From Promethearchaeota archaeon (GTDB taxonomy: Archaea > Asgardarchaeota > Lokiarchaeia > Sigynarchaeales > SOKP01): DNA of 28,356 bases. The position numbers and the translations under genes are program-made. The notes beneath the pieces are model-generated. The model did no database searches. It was given only the letters and a program-made list of their open reading frames with translations, and had not been told where the DNA came from. The DNA lies in assembly GCA_019057775.1 (NCBI GenBank), contig JAHLWT010000197.1:1-28356 (forward strand), written 5' to 3'. Below are positions 15,804 to 24,127 of this stretch, in pieces; position 1 is the stretch's first letter; the number at the start of each line of letters is the position of its first letter.

Positions 15804-16724
15804 TTATTCACTAAGCATCTGCTTCAATCTTAATGTTTTTCGTCTAAGTGAAACCATGATCTGAAAGTCTAGATCCTTTTTAAATGCATTTGCAGCATTG
15901 ATTACTGTATTAATTATTTGTTCCCTAATATTATCATCTTTAATATTAAGTCCGTCAAAAATAGGTATTTCAGACAATTTATTTATCAGATTTTCCATCA
16001 TATCTTCAGGTAGCACATCAGATCTATCTTTTACCGCAACACTAATTAATTCTTCTAATTTTTTATAAATTTCTCGTTTGCTGAATTGGCAGAGTACACA
16101 TTTTGAACTTCTATTCTTAAAAATTTTCAAAGTAATTAGTCCAGAGATAAATTTGAAATTCCTTATTAAAATACGCCTTGTTCCTGAATAATAGTCTTTA
16201 ATGTATTGTGAATTAATATATTTTTCTGCGTTAAGATATAAATTTGAGAAATATAAGGCTCTTTCAAAATATGCTGGAATAATACAAAAAATTCGAGTAA
16301 ACCAAAATGGATTTATGTTGATAGGGGGATCTTTATAAAAAATATAATAAACCACTCTACCATCTCTTTCTTTGTATAGCGTAGATTCCTTTTTTAACAT
16401 ATTTAGGTACGTAGAAATAGTAGAACGAGCAATACCTTTAAAAAACTTTTTATATTCTTCCTCAACTTCTCCAGTTGTGATTTTATTTTTTCCTTCTAAG
16501 TAAAACTTTAAGATAATCCCTAAGATACGATTTTCATGAAGGCGACCCGTTTTAATCTGTTGTTCTTCTGATTCATCTTCTCTAAAATTGTATAAATAAG
16601 CGACTTCCGGAGCAAAATCCTGAACTACTCTGTCAATTATTTGGAGATCACTGTCTATAATTTGGGAACTCTCTAATTTCGCATTTTCTAATAAAAATTT
16701 TTCTACCTCTGATTTTTCTGACAA
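15804..16724 (-). CDS. winged-helix regulator-like protein
   Basis: A 306-residue protein with a probable winged-helix DNA-binding domain at residues about 60-128. RILGIILKFYLEGKNKITT is followed by a basic recognition-like helix (IARSTISTYLNMLKKE) and a wing (RDGRVVYYIF). The C-terminal half is helical, rich in aromatic residues near 139-165, and carries a CVLC pair around residue 213. It ends in a basic helix. No known effector domain was recognised. The start is TTG, as no ATG occurs in frame for over 100 codons and upstream stops limit it. It follows the acyl-CoA synthetase gene on the same strand, and a 14-bp palindrome lies in the gap. It may regulate itself and possibly lipid genes. 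Confidence 0.65.
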   Translation of the reverse strand: MSEKSEVEKFLLENAKLESSQIIDSDLQIIDRVVQDFAPEVAYLYNFREDESEEQQIKTGRLHENRILGIILKFYLEGKNKITTGEVEEEYKKFFKGIARSTISTYLNMLKKESTLYKERDGRVVYYIFYKDPPININPFWFTRIFCIIPAYFERALYFSNLYLNAEKYINSQYIKDYYSGTRRILIRNFKFISGLITLKIFKNRSSKCVLCQFSKREIYKKLEELISVAVKDRSDVLPEDMMENLINKLSEIPIFDGLNIKDDNIREQIINTVINAANAFKKDLDFQIMVSLRRKTLRLKQMLSE

Positions 16725-16793
16725 ATTTAGAACTCTCTTTGAATAAGGTTGTGTTTTAATTTTTATTAAAAAAAATTACAATTTTTATTAAAA

Positions 16794-16807
16794 ATTAGTA
16801 TACTAAT
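16794..16807. promoter_or_regulatory. 14-bp perfect palindrome ATTAGTATACTAAT, candidate operator
   Basis: This perfect inverted repeat lies 70-83 bases upstream of the winged-helix gene, between it and the acyl-CoA synthetase gene. Two direct copies of its half-site TTAGTA occur at 18723-18728 and 18739-18744, at the start of the synthetase gene. That is consistent with an operator for the neighbouring regulator, but not proven. Confidence 0.35.
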
Positions 16808-16923
16808 ATATTAAAATTTTTAAATATATTTAACTTTCTATGTCACTTACATACATTTTATGATATTTGAATAATATAAATTCAAATTTTTAAAACCAAT
16901 TTTTTAAAATAAAAAATAGAAAA

Positions 16924-18723
16924 CTATTGGGTTAATTTCTTTCCACTTTGAGTTTGCTTCCACTTTGGGTCAGCTTCTTGCAAGACTCTTCTTTGTACTT
17001 TTCCAATCATATTTTTAGGAAGTTCACCAATTATCGCTACATTATGAGGGCATTTATATCTCGCCATATTTTTTTTTGCCCAATCTTTAATTGCTTGTGG
17101 TGATAAGTCACAATCCTCTCGAATTGAGACCCAGGCTTTTATTATTTCTCCATATTCCTCATCAGGTAACCCCGCTACAGCAACTTCTATAATATCAGGA
17201 TGCTTTAATAGAAGTTCTTCAACTTCTTTAGGGAAAACAGAATATCCTTTACATTTTATAAGTTGTTTTTTACGATCTCTAATCTCAATTGTACCATCTT
17301 CATTCATATATCCAATATCACCCGTTAAGAGCCATAATTTTCTTTCATATTCTAAAATCGTATCACCTGTTTCTTCAGGTTTATTTAGATATTCTAACAT
17401 TACCTGAGGACCTGTAATGCAAATTTCACCCGAATTATCGATTCCAAAATTACTATCATCAAGATTTCCAAGGCAAATTGGTCCTTCATTAAAATCATCA
17501 GTAGGCCAAATACCCCACTCTGTCCCTGGAAAAGGCAGGCCAATAGTACCAGATGGACTTTCTCCAAATAGATTTCCTGCACTTACAGCGGGACCTGCTT
17601 CTGAAAGACCATATCCTTCAACTATCCTACCTCCTGTGTTTTGAATAAAACTATCTCTAACAGATTTATGTAACGGTCCTGCACTTGAAATGCATAGAGC
17701 TAATTTTCCCATTACACCAGGAAATCTCCTTTTAAGGTTCTTGAGTTCTGCTAATTTCCTAAAGAGGATTTCTGTACCAGCATAAATCAAACCATCCTCA
17801 CAAGGTAATCTCTCAATAGTTTCACAGAGTTCATTTTGAGAAGGAGGTGTTGGAAAAAGCATTATCCACCCTCCTATAGTTAGAGTAGTATTCATAACTA
17901 CGGTATGAGCAAAACTATGAAATAGCGGTAGTATGCCTATATTTCCTATTCCGGGTTTTTCTCCACCTAACCATAATTTGCATTGGGTAGCATTAGATAC
18001 TACGTTAAAATGAGTTAAAATCGCTGCTTTTGGTAAACCTGTTGTCCCTCCTGTCATTATGTACGTGGCAGGATCTGTTTTCGGGTTAATTTTCACTTCA
18101 GGAACATTAGGCTCAGTTGTTAAAAGGTCCTTAAATTTAAAAGCTCCCGGATAGTCGACTTTTCCAGAAGGAATCTTTTTCACAAATTTACCAACAGCTT
18201 TTTTCACTCTCTTTATTTGTGTCAAATCTGCTAAATTTGTATAAACTACAATTTCTATGCTGGATTCATTAATTATGGGTTTTATATATTGTTGATACAA
18301 CGAATCCAATACAATTAACATTTTAGGTTTTATTATATCAAGTTGATGCAATATTTCTATAGGTTGATAAGTAGGATTTATTCCACTTGCTATGGCTCCA
18401 ATTCTTGTAATAGCAAAATACCCCACAATATATTGGGGACAATTTGGAAGATGTAAAGCAACGGAATCTCCTTTCTTGATTCCAGCATTATATAGTGCTG
18501 CTGCAAATCTTTTTACATTATCTTGAAATTGTTTGTACGTTATCCATGTATCTAAAAACCAGAGAAAATTATTATCTGAATATTTATTAACTTGTTCGTC
18601 TAATAACTCATTTATCGTTTTTTCTTCAAAGCTAGTGTTGAAAGGAACTCCTTTAGGCCACCAGGTTTTAAACCACCGTTTATCTTCATCTACATGAAAC
18701 CCATCACGTAAGTTTAATTGCAT
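16924..18723 (-). CDS. long-chain fatty acyl-CoA synthetase (AMP-forming)
   Basis: A 599-residue member of the ANL superfamily of adenylate-forming enzymes. It activates a carboxylic acid with ATP and transfers it to CoA. The phosphate-binding loop TGGTTGLPKA is at 224-233. The adenine/acyl motif EGYGLSEAGP is at 369-378 and TGD is at 467-469. The hinge region DRKKQLIKCKGYSVFPKEVEELL follows, and the catalytic C-domain lysine is K575 in GKVQRR. The length and the GYSVFPKEVE hinge resemble FadD-type long- and medium-chain ligases, although substrate specificity is not provable by eye. An insertion of about 25 residues rich in Asp/Asn lies at 405-430. No membrane segment is present. Two TTAGTA half-sites lie at its start, and the following gene encodes a putative regulator. 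Confidence 0.92.
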   Translation of the reverse strand: MQLNLRDGFHVDEDKRWFKTWWPKGVPFNTSFEEKTINELLDEQVNKYSDNNFLWFLDTWITYKQFQDNVKRFAAALYNAGIKKGDSVALHLPNCPQYIVGYFAITRIGAIASGINPTYQPIEILHQLDIIKPKMLIVLDSLYQQYIKPIINESSIEIVVYTNLADLTQIKRVKKAVGKFVKKIPSGKVDYPGAFKFKDLLTTEPNVPEVKINPKTDPATYIMTGGTTGLPKAAILTHFNVVSNATQCKLWLGGEKPGIGNIGILPLFHSFAHTVVMNTTLTIGGWIMLFPTPPSQNELCETIERLPCEDGLIYAGTEILFRKLAELKNLKRRFPGVMGKLALCISSAGPLHKSVRDSFIQNTGGRIVEGYGLSEAGPAVSAGNLFGESPSGTIGLPFPGTEWGIWPTDDFNEGPICLGNLDDSNFGIDNSGEICITGPQVMLEYLNKPEETGDTILEYERKLWLLTGDIGYMNEDGTIEIRDRKKQLIKCKGYSVFPKEVEELLLKHPDIIEVAVAGLPDEEYGEIIKAWVSIREDCDLSPQAIKDWAKKNMARYKCPHNVAIIGELPKNMIGKVQRRVLQEADPKWKQTQSGKKLTQ

Positions 18724-18948
18724 TAGTAAAACACATTTTTAGTATTTAATTTTCCTATATTTAAGTTATTTAGATAAAGCAAAATTTAAACCTTTGGAAG
18801 AATCAGTAAAGAAATGAAATAAAAAAAAATTAAAAAAATGAGTTATGTATTTATAATCTTCCATCTTTTCTTCTTTAAAATCATTTCATGAACAAAATTA
18901 TTCTTCTAACTCATTTTTCTTTAGGTAAATGAAATTTCTAAAAGATAG

Positions 18949-18972
18949 TATAGTAAGTGAATCATTACTATA
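18949..18972. terminator. 8-bp inverted repeat, possible terminator or regulatory hairpin
   Basis: TATAGTAA and TTACTATA flank an 8-base loop. The repeat lies about 35 bases beyond the stop of the polytopic membrane protein gene and about 225 bases before the acyl-CoA synthetase start, both read on the minus strand. The following minus-strand DNA is only moderately T-rich, so the terminator role is uncertain. A second 12-bp inverted repeat (18834-18845 with 18907-18918) lies in the same gap. Confidence 0.3.
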
Positions 18973-19006
18973 GATATTTAGTATCACAGATTTATTAAAA
19001 CTTTGA

Positions 19007-20011
19007 TTATTCGATTTTTAAGAATGTATAAAAAAATACGAAAATGTACAATATTGCTGATCCAATTAAACTCCATATTCTTAAAATTTCAGAGAGTAAA
19101 CTAGTAGAAAAAAGGACGTTTGACCCAATAAATACTACTGCTATAAAGTATCCGAAGAAATGGCTTTTAAAGTTTTTAACCTTAGCTTTTCCACTAAAAA
19201 AATTTACGATTGAAATGAAAATTATAATTATAAATCCAATCATATAGAAGAAGTCAATGACCGGTAAATTTGTAATGTCTAAAAACAAGAAGAAACCAAA
19301 TAAGAATATTTCAAGTATTTTTACATTCCACAAAATCTGTTTTTTAGCAGGTTCAAGGAACATTTGTTCATATTCACTAATCCCAGAGGTATAAAATAAT
19401 ATGATAAGAGCTCCAATTGCTAAAGATGTGAATAATGAATAAGAGATAATAAAAAGATAAGGTAATAATGGAAGCCAAATAACTTCCCATAGAAATATTC
19501 CTAATATAATAAATTCTGGCAAAATGCTAATAGTACAGAAAATCGGAATGATAGAAGATAAAATGATCATGAATTTAGTAATAAAAGAAGTTTCAGTATC
19601 ATCATCCCAAGCCTCTTTTTTAAACGTGGTTAATCTCCAAGCAAAAGAAGCAAAACTAAGAATAGAAATTATAGGTGTGATTATAGGGAAAATAAAAATC
19701 AAGAGAATATAGATTGCGTTTATACCATAAAAAAATTTTAATCTGGAAGGAACTACGCTAATTGTTTTATCAAAATCATCAAGAGTGGCGGCAATTCGGT
19801 TCACAAAGAGAATTAAAAAAAACAACCAGGAGATACTAAAGACAAGAGGGCTCAGTATCTTAATTATCACTAGTTTTAATACTGGATTACTCGAATACCA
19901 CAAATTGAAATCAGCTAGATTATATACCAAAAAAATAACAATAGGAACAAGTATTATTGCGATTAATACGATTAAGCGACTGCGTATAATACCTTTTATC
20001 TCTTTAGCCAT
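19007..20011 (-). CDS. polytopic membrane protein of unknown function
   Basis: A 334-residue integral membrane protein. Hydrophobic segments suggest about ten transmembrane helices, near residues 11-31, 43-67, 87-107, 109-125, 143-163, 165-185, 188-210, 228-247, 252-272, 288-308 and 312-332 (one may be re-entrant). Connecting loops are short, with a charged one at about 126-140. Positive charges at the N terminus (KEIKGIIRSR) suggest a cytoplasmic N terminus. No transporter signature, cysteine pair or catalytic motif was recognised. The ABC ATPase and FtsX-like permease genes lie 212 bp upstream on the same strand, so a functional link is possible but not shown. Confidence 0.75.
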   Translation of the reverse strand: MAKEIKGIIRSRLIVLIAIILVPIVIFLVYNLADFNLWYSSNPVLKLVIIKILSPLVFSISWLFFLILFVNRIAATLDDFDKTISVVPSRLKFFYGINAIYILLIFIFPIITPIISILSFASFAWRLTTFKKEAWDDDTETSFITKFMIILSSIIPIFCTISILPEFIILGIFLWEVIWLPLLPYLFIISYSLFTSLAIGALIILFYTSGISEYEQMFLEPAKKQILWNVKILEIFLFGFFLFLDITNLPVIDFFYMIGFIIIIFISIVNFFSGKAKVKNFKSHFFGYFIAVVFIGSNVLFSTSLLSEILRIWSLIGSAILYIFVFFYTFLKIE

Positions 20012-20223
20012 AATTCATACTAGCACATTGAACTTTTAATACTAATATAAGGAACTATGATTTAATAATTAATATATTTTACCGACGAAATTAAATGCTA
20101 TAATTTATCTAGGTAAGAAAATTATAATTAATCTTAATTTTTAATAATAAGATTTTTGAATAAAAGTGTTGAAGAATTAAGAAGTCCTTAAAAAATGTAA
20201 AAATTAGAAATAAAAAATATAGA

Positions 20224-20916
20224 TTATTTGATACTTATAATCTTACCTTTATCCATTTTGATTACCTTATCCGCGTAAGACGAAAGAGAGGCTCTATGAG
20301 TAACAACAATAACCGTGGTTTCCATATCTTTATTTATCTTTTTTAATAGATCCATTACCTGTTTCTCTGATTCAGGATCTAGGTTACCTGTAGGTTCATC
20401 AGCTAAAATTACCCTAGGTCTGTGAACAATTGCCCTCGCTAATCCACATCTTTGTTTTTCACCACCAGACATCTGAGCCGGATAATGATCCTTCCGATCA
20501 AGGAGATTAACGTCTCTTAAAGCATTTATAGCTCTATTTTCTATCTCTTTTTGACGTAACACGGTTGGCCATAATACAGCTTCAATATTTTCAATTGCAG
20601 TTAATGTATTTACAAGATTGAAATCCTGAAATACAAAGCCGATTTTCTGGCGTCGGAGTCTGCTTAACCTATCTTCAGTCGCCCTCGCTATGTTTTCTCC
20701 ATCAAATATTATTCTGCCAGAATCAGGTAAATCTAAACCGGATAAAACATTAAGTAGTGTTGATTTGCCGCAACCAGTAGGTCCTTGAACTATTACGAAT
20801 TCACCTGATTTAATTTTTAAGTTGACATCTGCTAATGCTTGAATTATAGCCCCTGCCCTTCGGTATTCTTTATTTATGTCTACAGCTTCAACCATAATAT
20901 CTTTCTCTAATGTCAT
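20224..20916 (-). CDS. ABC transporter ATP-binding protein, LolD/MacB type
   Basis: A 230-residue ATPase of the LolD/MacB/FtsE class. Using the ATG at 20916, Walker A GPTGCGKST is at 45-53, the Q-loop is in FVFQDFNLV, the signature MSGGEKQR is at 149-156, Walker B VILADE is at 169-174 and the switch His is in VVTHRA. An in-frame GTG at 20937 would give 237 residues. However, a strong Shine-Dalgarno sequence AGGAGG sits 8 bases before the ATG and inside that extension, so the ATG is the real start. The FtsX-like permease gene ends 13 bp upstream on the same strand. The two should form one transporter, with this protein as the cytoplasmic energy-coupling dimer. Family members extrude lipoproteins, peptides or drugs, or drive mechanical signalling. 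The substrate is unknown. Confidence 0.93.
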   Translation of the reverse strand: MTLEKDIMVEAVDINKEYRRAGAIIQALADVNLKIKSGEFVIVQGPTGCGKSTLLNVLSGLDLPDSGRIIFDGENIARATEDRLSRLRRQKIGFVFQDFNLVNTLTAIENIEAVLWPTVLRQKEIENRAINALRDVNLLDRKDHYPAQMSGGEKQRCGLARAIVHRPRVILADEPTGNLDPESEKQVMDLLKKINKDMETTVIVVTHRASLSSYADKVIKMDKGKIISIK

Positions 20917-20921
20917 ATTTT

Positions 20922-20930
20922 TCTCCTCCT
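20922..20930 (-). promoter_or_regulatory. strong Shine-Dalgarno sequence fixing the ABC ATPase start
   Basis: On the minus strand this reads AGGAGGAGA, with the ATG at 20916 starting a few bases later. It is the clearest ribosome binding site in the window and overrules the upstream in-frame GTG at 20937. Confidence 0.7.
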
Positions 20931-21463
20931 TATTCACCCACCTTTTTTAGTGCAATAATTGGTCGAACCTTCAGAACTTTTTTATATGCTAATATAAAAG
21001 CAAGCAATTGTACCAATAAAAAAATCACACTTGTTATAATTACGGGAATTAATCCTATTAGAATAGAAGGTAAACTAGAAAAAATATCTGCTGAGTGTAG
21101 ATAAGTAATTGCTGCTGTATAATGAAATAAAACTTCAATTACAATAAAAAATCCCATAACTGTTGTAAATAAGATCATCCCTGAGACTAAGACCATTATG
21201 TTCTTATTGGTATAGCCTATACACTTAAATGTTGCCCACACTCGTCTTTTTCTTGAAACAACAATCCAAGCATAAAGTAATGAAAGAATTAAACTTGTAC
21301 CAAAGAAAATTGCAACAAAATAAACCGCAGTTCCTCCAAGACCGCCACTAAAAGCTAATTCCAAGAATAAACTCGTTAAGAATATTAAAATGGTGTAAAT
21401 TAAAGTGAATATTGTAAAAACTTTTTTCTCACGTAGCGATAAAAGAATCGATTTTCTCCACAT
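20930..21463 (-). CDS. minimal FtsX-domain ABC permease
   Basis: A 177-residue membrane protein with four predicted helices at about 13-34, 43-66, 88-112 and 132-160. The loop after the second helix contains SRKRRVWATFKCIGYTNKNI, matching the FtsX/MacB coupling segment (R-R-x-x-x-x-x-x-x-x-G-x-x-x-x-x-I). That segment docks on the ATPase. In ordinary MacB/FtsX-type permeases a periplasmic domain of about 200 residues separates helix 1 from the three-helix FtsX domain. Here only about eight residues do, so the extracytoplasmic domain is absent. The gene is not obviously truncated: its start, helices and stop are intact and the partner ATPase follows 13 bp downstream. The divergent neighbour is the profilin-like gene. 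Confidence 0.8.
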   Translation of the reverse strand: MWRKSILLSLREKKVFTIFTLIYTILIFLTSLFLELAFSGGLGGTAVYFVAIFFGTSLILSLLYAWIVVSRKRRVWATFKCIGYTNKNIMVLVSGMILFTTVMGFFIVIEVLFHYTAAITYLHSADIFSSLPSILIGLIPVIITSVIFLLVQLLAFILAYKKVLKVRPIIALKKVGE

Positions 21464-21581
21464 TCTAAAAGCCAGCTAATTTCACCGTTATTTTTTAATA
21501 TGTTTTTAAAATCATATTTAAATTTATGATTTATTTTATTTATGTTATTATAACAATATAATAATAAATAATTTGGTTATA

Positions 21582-21983
21582 ATGTCGGAAATAGAATCCA
21601 TCATAGATGATTTTTTAGAAGAAGAATCCAACATTTTTGGTGTTGGAATAATAAGTAAAGCTGGTACACTTGTTACTCAAACTGATAACTGGAATCTAAA
21701 TAATGATCTTGATCTTATAAATGAATTACTCAACCAGAAATTAGAACTCGGTGCAAAGGGAATTTCTAACATAACCGTTCAAGGTATCAAGTATATGATC
21801 GTGGAAAATACTGAAGAGAGAAAGATCGGAACGAATATTACCGGAAAAGGTCATTTAATTATTTGTCCCATCCCAATAGGAGGAACTGGTGCTTTAATAT
21901 GCTATATAAACCCACAAGCTGGACCTAGAGACTGTCTTTTCACTGCCCAGGAGTATGCCTTAAAATTAGTTAATTTTGTATGA
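21582..21983 (+). CDS. profilin-like protein
   Basis: A 133-residue protein with the ATG at 21582; an in-frame TTG at 21573 would add three residues. Its length and order of elements match profilin, the actin-monomer-binding protein. An N-terminal helix (SEIESIIDDFLEE) leads to a strand pair (GVGIISKAGTLVTQTDNW) and a middle helix. GIKYMIVEN at 68-76 parallels the G-x-K/H-Y-M/V strand of plant and amoeba profilins. A GK-containing turn at 88-90, strand GALICYIN and a C-terminal helix preceded by AGPRDC complete the pattern. Asgard profilins are known to bind eukaryotic actin. Roadblock/LC7 proteins have a related fold and are the main alternative; the GIKYM...GKG run and the Trp near the end of strand 2 tip me toward profilin. 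It is monocistronic and divergent from the FtsX-like permease. Confidence 0.65.
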   Translation: MSEIESIIDDFLEEESNIFGVGIISKAGTLVTQTDNWNLNNDLDLINELLNQKLELGAKGISNITVQGIKYMIVENTEERKIGTNITGKGHLIICPIPIGGTGALICYINPQAGPRDCLFTAQEYALKLVNFV

Positions 21984-22002
21984 ATTATTATTTTCTTTTT
22001 TT

Positions 22003-23100
22003 TTATTTTAATGACGTCCAGTATGTCGACAAGAGCCTTTTTAGAGTCGGTTTAATCTTATCAATCTGATTTTTTTGTGAATAATTAGAAAAATCTAACC
22101 ACTCAAAATTTGGCGTTTTATACTCCCTATTTAGTAAAGCTGCGATAATTGAATAAATACAAACTGGTAATCCAATTAGGCTATAACCTCCCTCCAACAC
22201 AAACACTAATTTACCTTCACATATATCTTCTGCAAGTTTTAAAATTCTTTGAGCGAATCTAAAATATGAGATACTTGTTAGAAGATTATTTCCTATAGGA
22301 TCATCAAAATACATATCGAATCCTGCTGCAACTATTATAAGTTTTGGTTCAAACTCTTTCAATACAGGCTCAAGTAGTTCCATAAACTCAAGAAAATTTT
22401 CATCAGTAGAGTTCATAGGTAGCGGAAAGTTAATACTCTTACCAATCCCTTCTCCCTCCCCAAGTTCATTTATAAATCCGATACCTCCTTCCACATAATC
22501 ATATTCATGTACCGAAAAATAGAGTACATTTGGATCCTCATAGAAATATTGAACTAATCCATCCCCAAAATGATCATCGATATCAATAATAGCAATTTTT
22601 TCATGAAATTGTAATTTTTCTCGTAAATATAAAACTGCATTTGCGATATTATTAAAAATGCAGAAGCCTGAACCCATTTCTCGTAAAGCATGATGTCCTG
22701 GTGGTCTTATAAGTGCAAAAGATTGATTAACCTCCTGTTTTATCACTTTTTCCATTGCTATAATTGCACCACTTACCGCTTTTTTGGCTAATTCATATGT
22801 ATCTTCAGTAATAAAAACCTCCTCCCCTATTAGGCCATTTCCCAATTTTGAAAGATATTTTACTGAGTCTATGTAGTATTTGGAATGGGCTAATTCTAAT
22901 ATAACATCATCAATTAGTATAGGTTCTATTATAGTCACATTATCGTTGTCAAGGATTTTCTTTTTATTCAAATAGGTTAGAATAGATTCAATTCTCATAG
23001 GTGATTCATAGGAAAGAAATGTGGGATGAGGATAAGGTGGTATATGTTTCATAGCAAAATCTTTGTCAACAACTAATCCGATTTTTTTATTAGACGTCAT
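22003..23100 (-). CDS. histone deacetylase-family (class II-like) amidohydrolase
   Basis: A 365-residue zinc-dependent deacetylase of the HDAC/AcuC/acetylpolyamine amidohydrolase family. RPPGHHA is at 132-138, with catalytic H136/H137. The metal ligands are D175 and H177 in DIDDHFGDG and D262 in AAGFDMYFDDP. The transition-state Tyr lies in LEGGYSL. The second residue of the usual HHG is Phe (H177-F178-G179), a mild variant. The substrate could be an acetyl-lysine protein such as the chromatin protein Alba, an acetylpolyamine, or acetoin-related. With the polyamine operon in the same window, acetylpolyamine is worth considering. The gene converges on the profilin-like gene and follows the cyclase-family gene on the same strand (97-bp gap). 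Confidence 0.92.
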   Translation of the reverse strand: MTSNKKIGLVVDKDFAMKHIPPYPHPTFLSYESPMRIESILTYLNKKKILDNDNVTIIEPILIDDVILELAHSKYYIDSVKYLSKLGNGLIGEEVFITEDTYELAKKAVSGAIIAMEKVIKQEVNQSFALIRPPGHHALREMGSGFCIFNNIANAVLYLREKLQFHEKIAIIDIDDHFGDGLVQYFYEDPNVLYFSVHEYDYVEGGIGFINELGEGEGIGKSINFPLPMNSTDENFLEFMELLEPVLKEFEPKLIIVAAGFDMYFDDPIGNNLLTSISYFRFAQRILKLAEDICEGKLVFVLEGGYSLIGLPVCIYSIIAALLNREYKTPNFEWLDFSNYSQKNQIDKIKPTLKRLLSTYWTSLK

Positions 23101-23197
23101 GTTATTTTTAAAATATTCAGAAATAACTAAATTAATATAATTATAGTAAATAGTATTTTTAAAGGGGATTAGAATTGGTCTCTTTTCTTTTCTTTTT

Positions 23198-24001
23198 TTA
23201 TTCTGGAAGCGTTGCTACCGCCCGAACCCACCCAGCACTAGCACGCGCAATCTTTATTGGAAAGCAATAAATTGTAGCACCCATTGGTGGGACTTTATCT
23301 AAATTTGTCAATTTTTCCATTTGGAAATATCCTCGTTCAATTCCAGCAAAATGGCCTTCCCAAATTATAGAAGGGTCAATTTTTTTAGCCTTCACCATCA
23401 TCTTCCACTTTTGAGCTGTAATAGAAAAAGGAGCATCCCAACTCCACGAATCCGTGCCAACTATATTGACACCCTGCTGGATAATGTGCAGAGTTGCTTT
23501 CCTTCCAACACCAACGCCGTAATTAATGTAGTCTTTTGTGCCGTGATGTTTTGAAGCATTTGTGCTTATTACTAATATATCTCCTTTCTGTAATTCATAA
23601 TTAATACCCTTTAATTTTTTATCTATATCATCCGGAGTCATAATATATCCTTCTTCATAATCAGTAACATCTAAAACGACTAAAGGACCTATACACCATT
23701 CTAACGGAATTTCATCAATCGTCATTGCCTTTCTCTCTCTCGTCTCCCTATCTTGAATAGGAGCAAAATGCCAGGGGGCATCCATATGAGTTCCACTATG
23801 TGTGCCAAGTGATATATTTTCAACTGCCCAACCTCTTCCATTTGGAAGGTGTTCTTTTGGTTTCAACCTTGGAAATACAAAACCCATCTGCTCAGCACCT
23901 TCTTCATGTGAAGTATAAGTTATTGAAGGTTGTGTCAGAGGCGGATCAAAGACCAATTCATTTGGATTTATTATTGGAATACTTAGATCAATAAATTTCA
24001 T
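23198..24001 (-). CDS. cyclase/kynurenine formamidase-family metal hydrolase
   Basis: A 267-residue protein of the cyclase family, metal-dependent amide hydrolases that include bacterial kynurenine formamidase and isatin hydrolase. The signature HSGTHMDAP is at 68-76, where H68, H72 and D74 bind the metal. It opens with the typical FIDLSIPI. Further family stretches are GPLVVLDVTD and GDILVISTNAS. It is somewhat longer than KynB (about 210 residues), with extra sequence around 10-65 and near the C terminus. No tryptophan-catabolism genes are nearby, so the formamidase reaction is only one possibility. It may share an operon with the HDAC-family gene downstream. The divergent neighbour is the Rag-like GTPase gene. 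Confidence 0.88.
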   Translation of the reverse strand: MKFIDLSIPIINPNELVFDPPLTQPSITYTSHEEGAEQMGFVFPRLKPKEHLPNGRGWAVENISLGTHSGTHMDAPWHFAPIQDRETRERKAMTIDEIPLEWCIGPLVVLDVTDYEEGYIMTPDDIDKKLKGINYELQKGDILVISTNASKHHGTKDYINYGVGVGRKATLHIIQQGVNIVGTDSWSWDAPFSITAQKWKMMVKAKKIDPSIIWEGHFAGIERGYFQMEKLTNLDKVPPMGATIYCFPIKIARASAGWVRAVATLPE

Positions 24002-24081
24002 TTTAACCAGACATAATTAACTTTAATATATCTTATTTAATTGTGAATTTTTTAAAATATTATTTACATTATTTAAATGTA

Positions 24082-24089
24082 TTTATAAA
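24082..24089 (+). promoter_or_regulatory. putative TATA box of the Rag-like GTPase gene
   Basis: TTTATAAA lies 39-46 bases before the ATG at 24128, the expected archaeal spacing for a short leader. A 15-base imperfect palindrome with ACATT/AATGT arms (24066-24080) sits just upstream. Confidence 0.35.
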
Positions 24090-24127
24090 GGAGATTTTAA
24101 ATATGATTTCTATTTTTAGCTTTTTGT

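Noticed and set aside
20917..20937. GTG start at 20937 for the ABC ATPase
   Set aside because: The strong AGGAGG ribosome binding site lies inside this extension and points to the ATG at 20916.
21573..21983. Roadblock/LC7 identity for the profilin-like gene
   Set aside because: The fold is related and some patterns fit, but the GIKYM strand, the GK turn and the overall length agree better with profilin. It is kept as the stated alternative.
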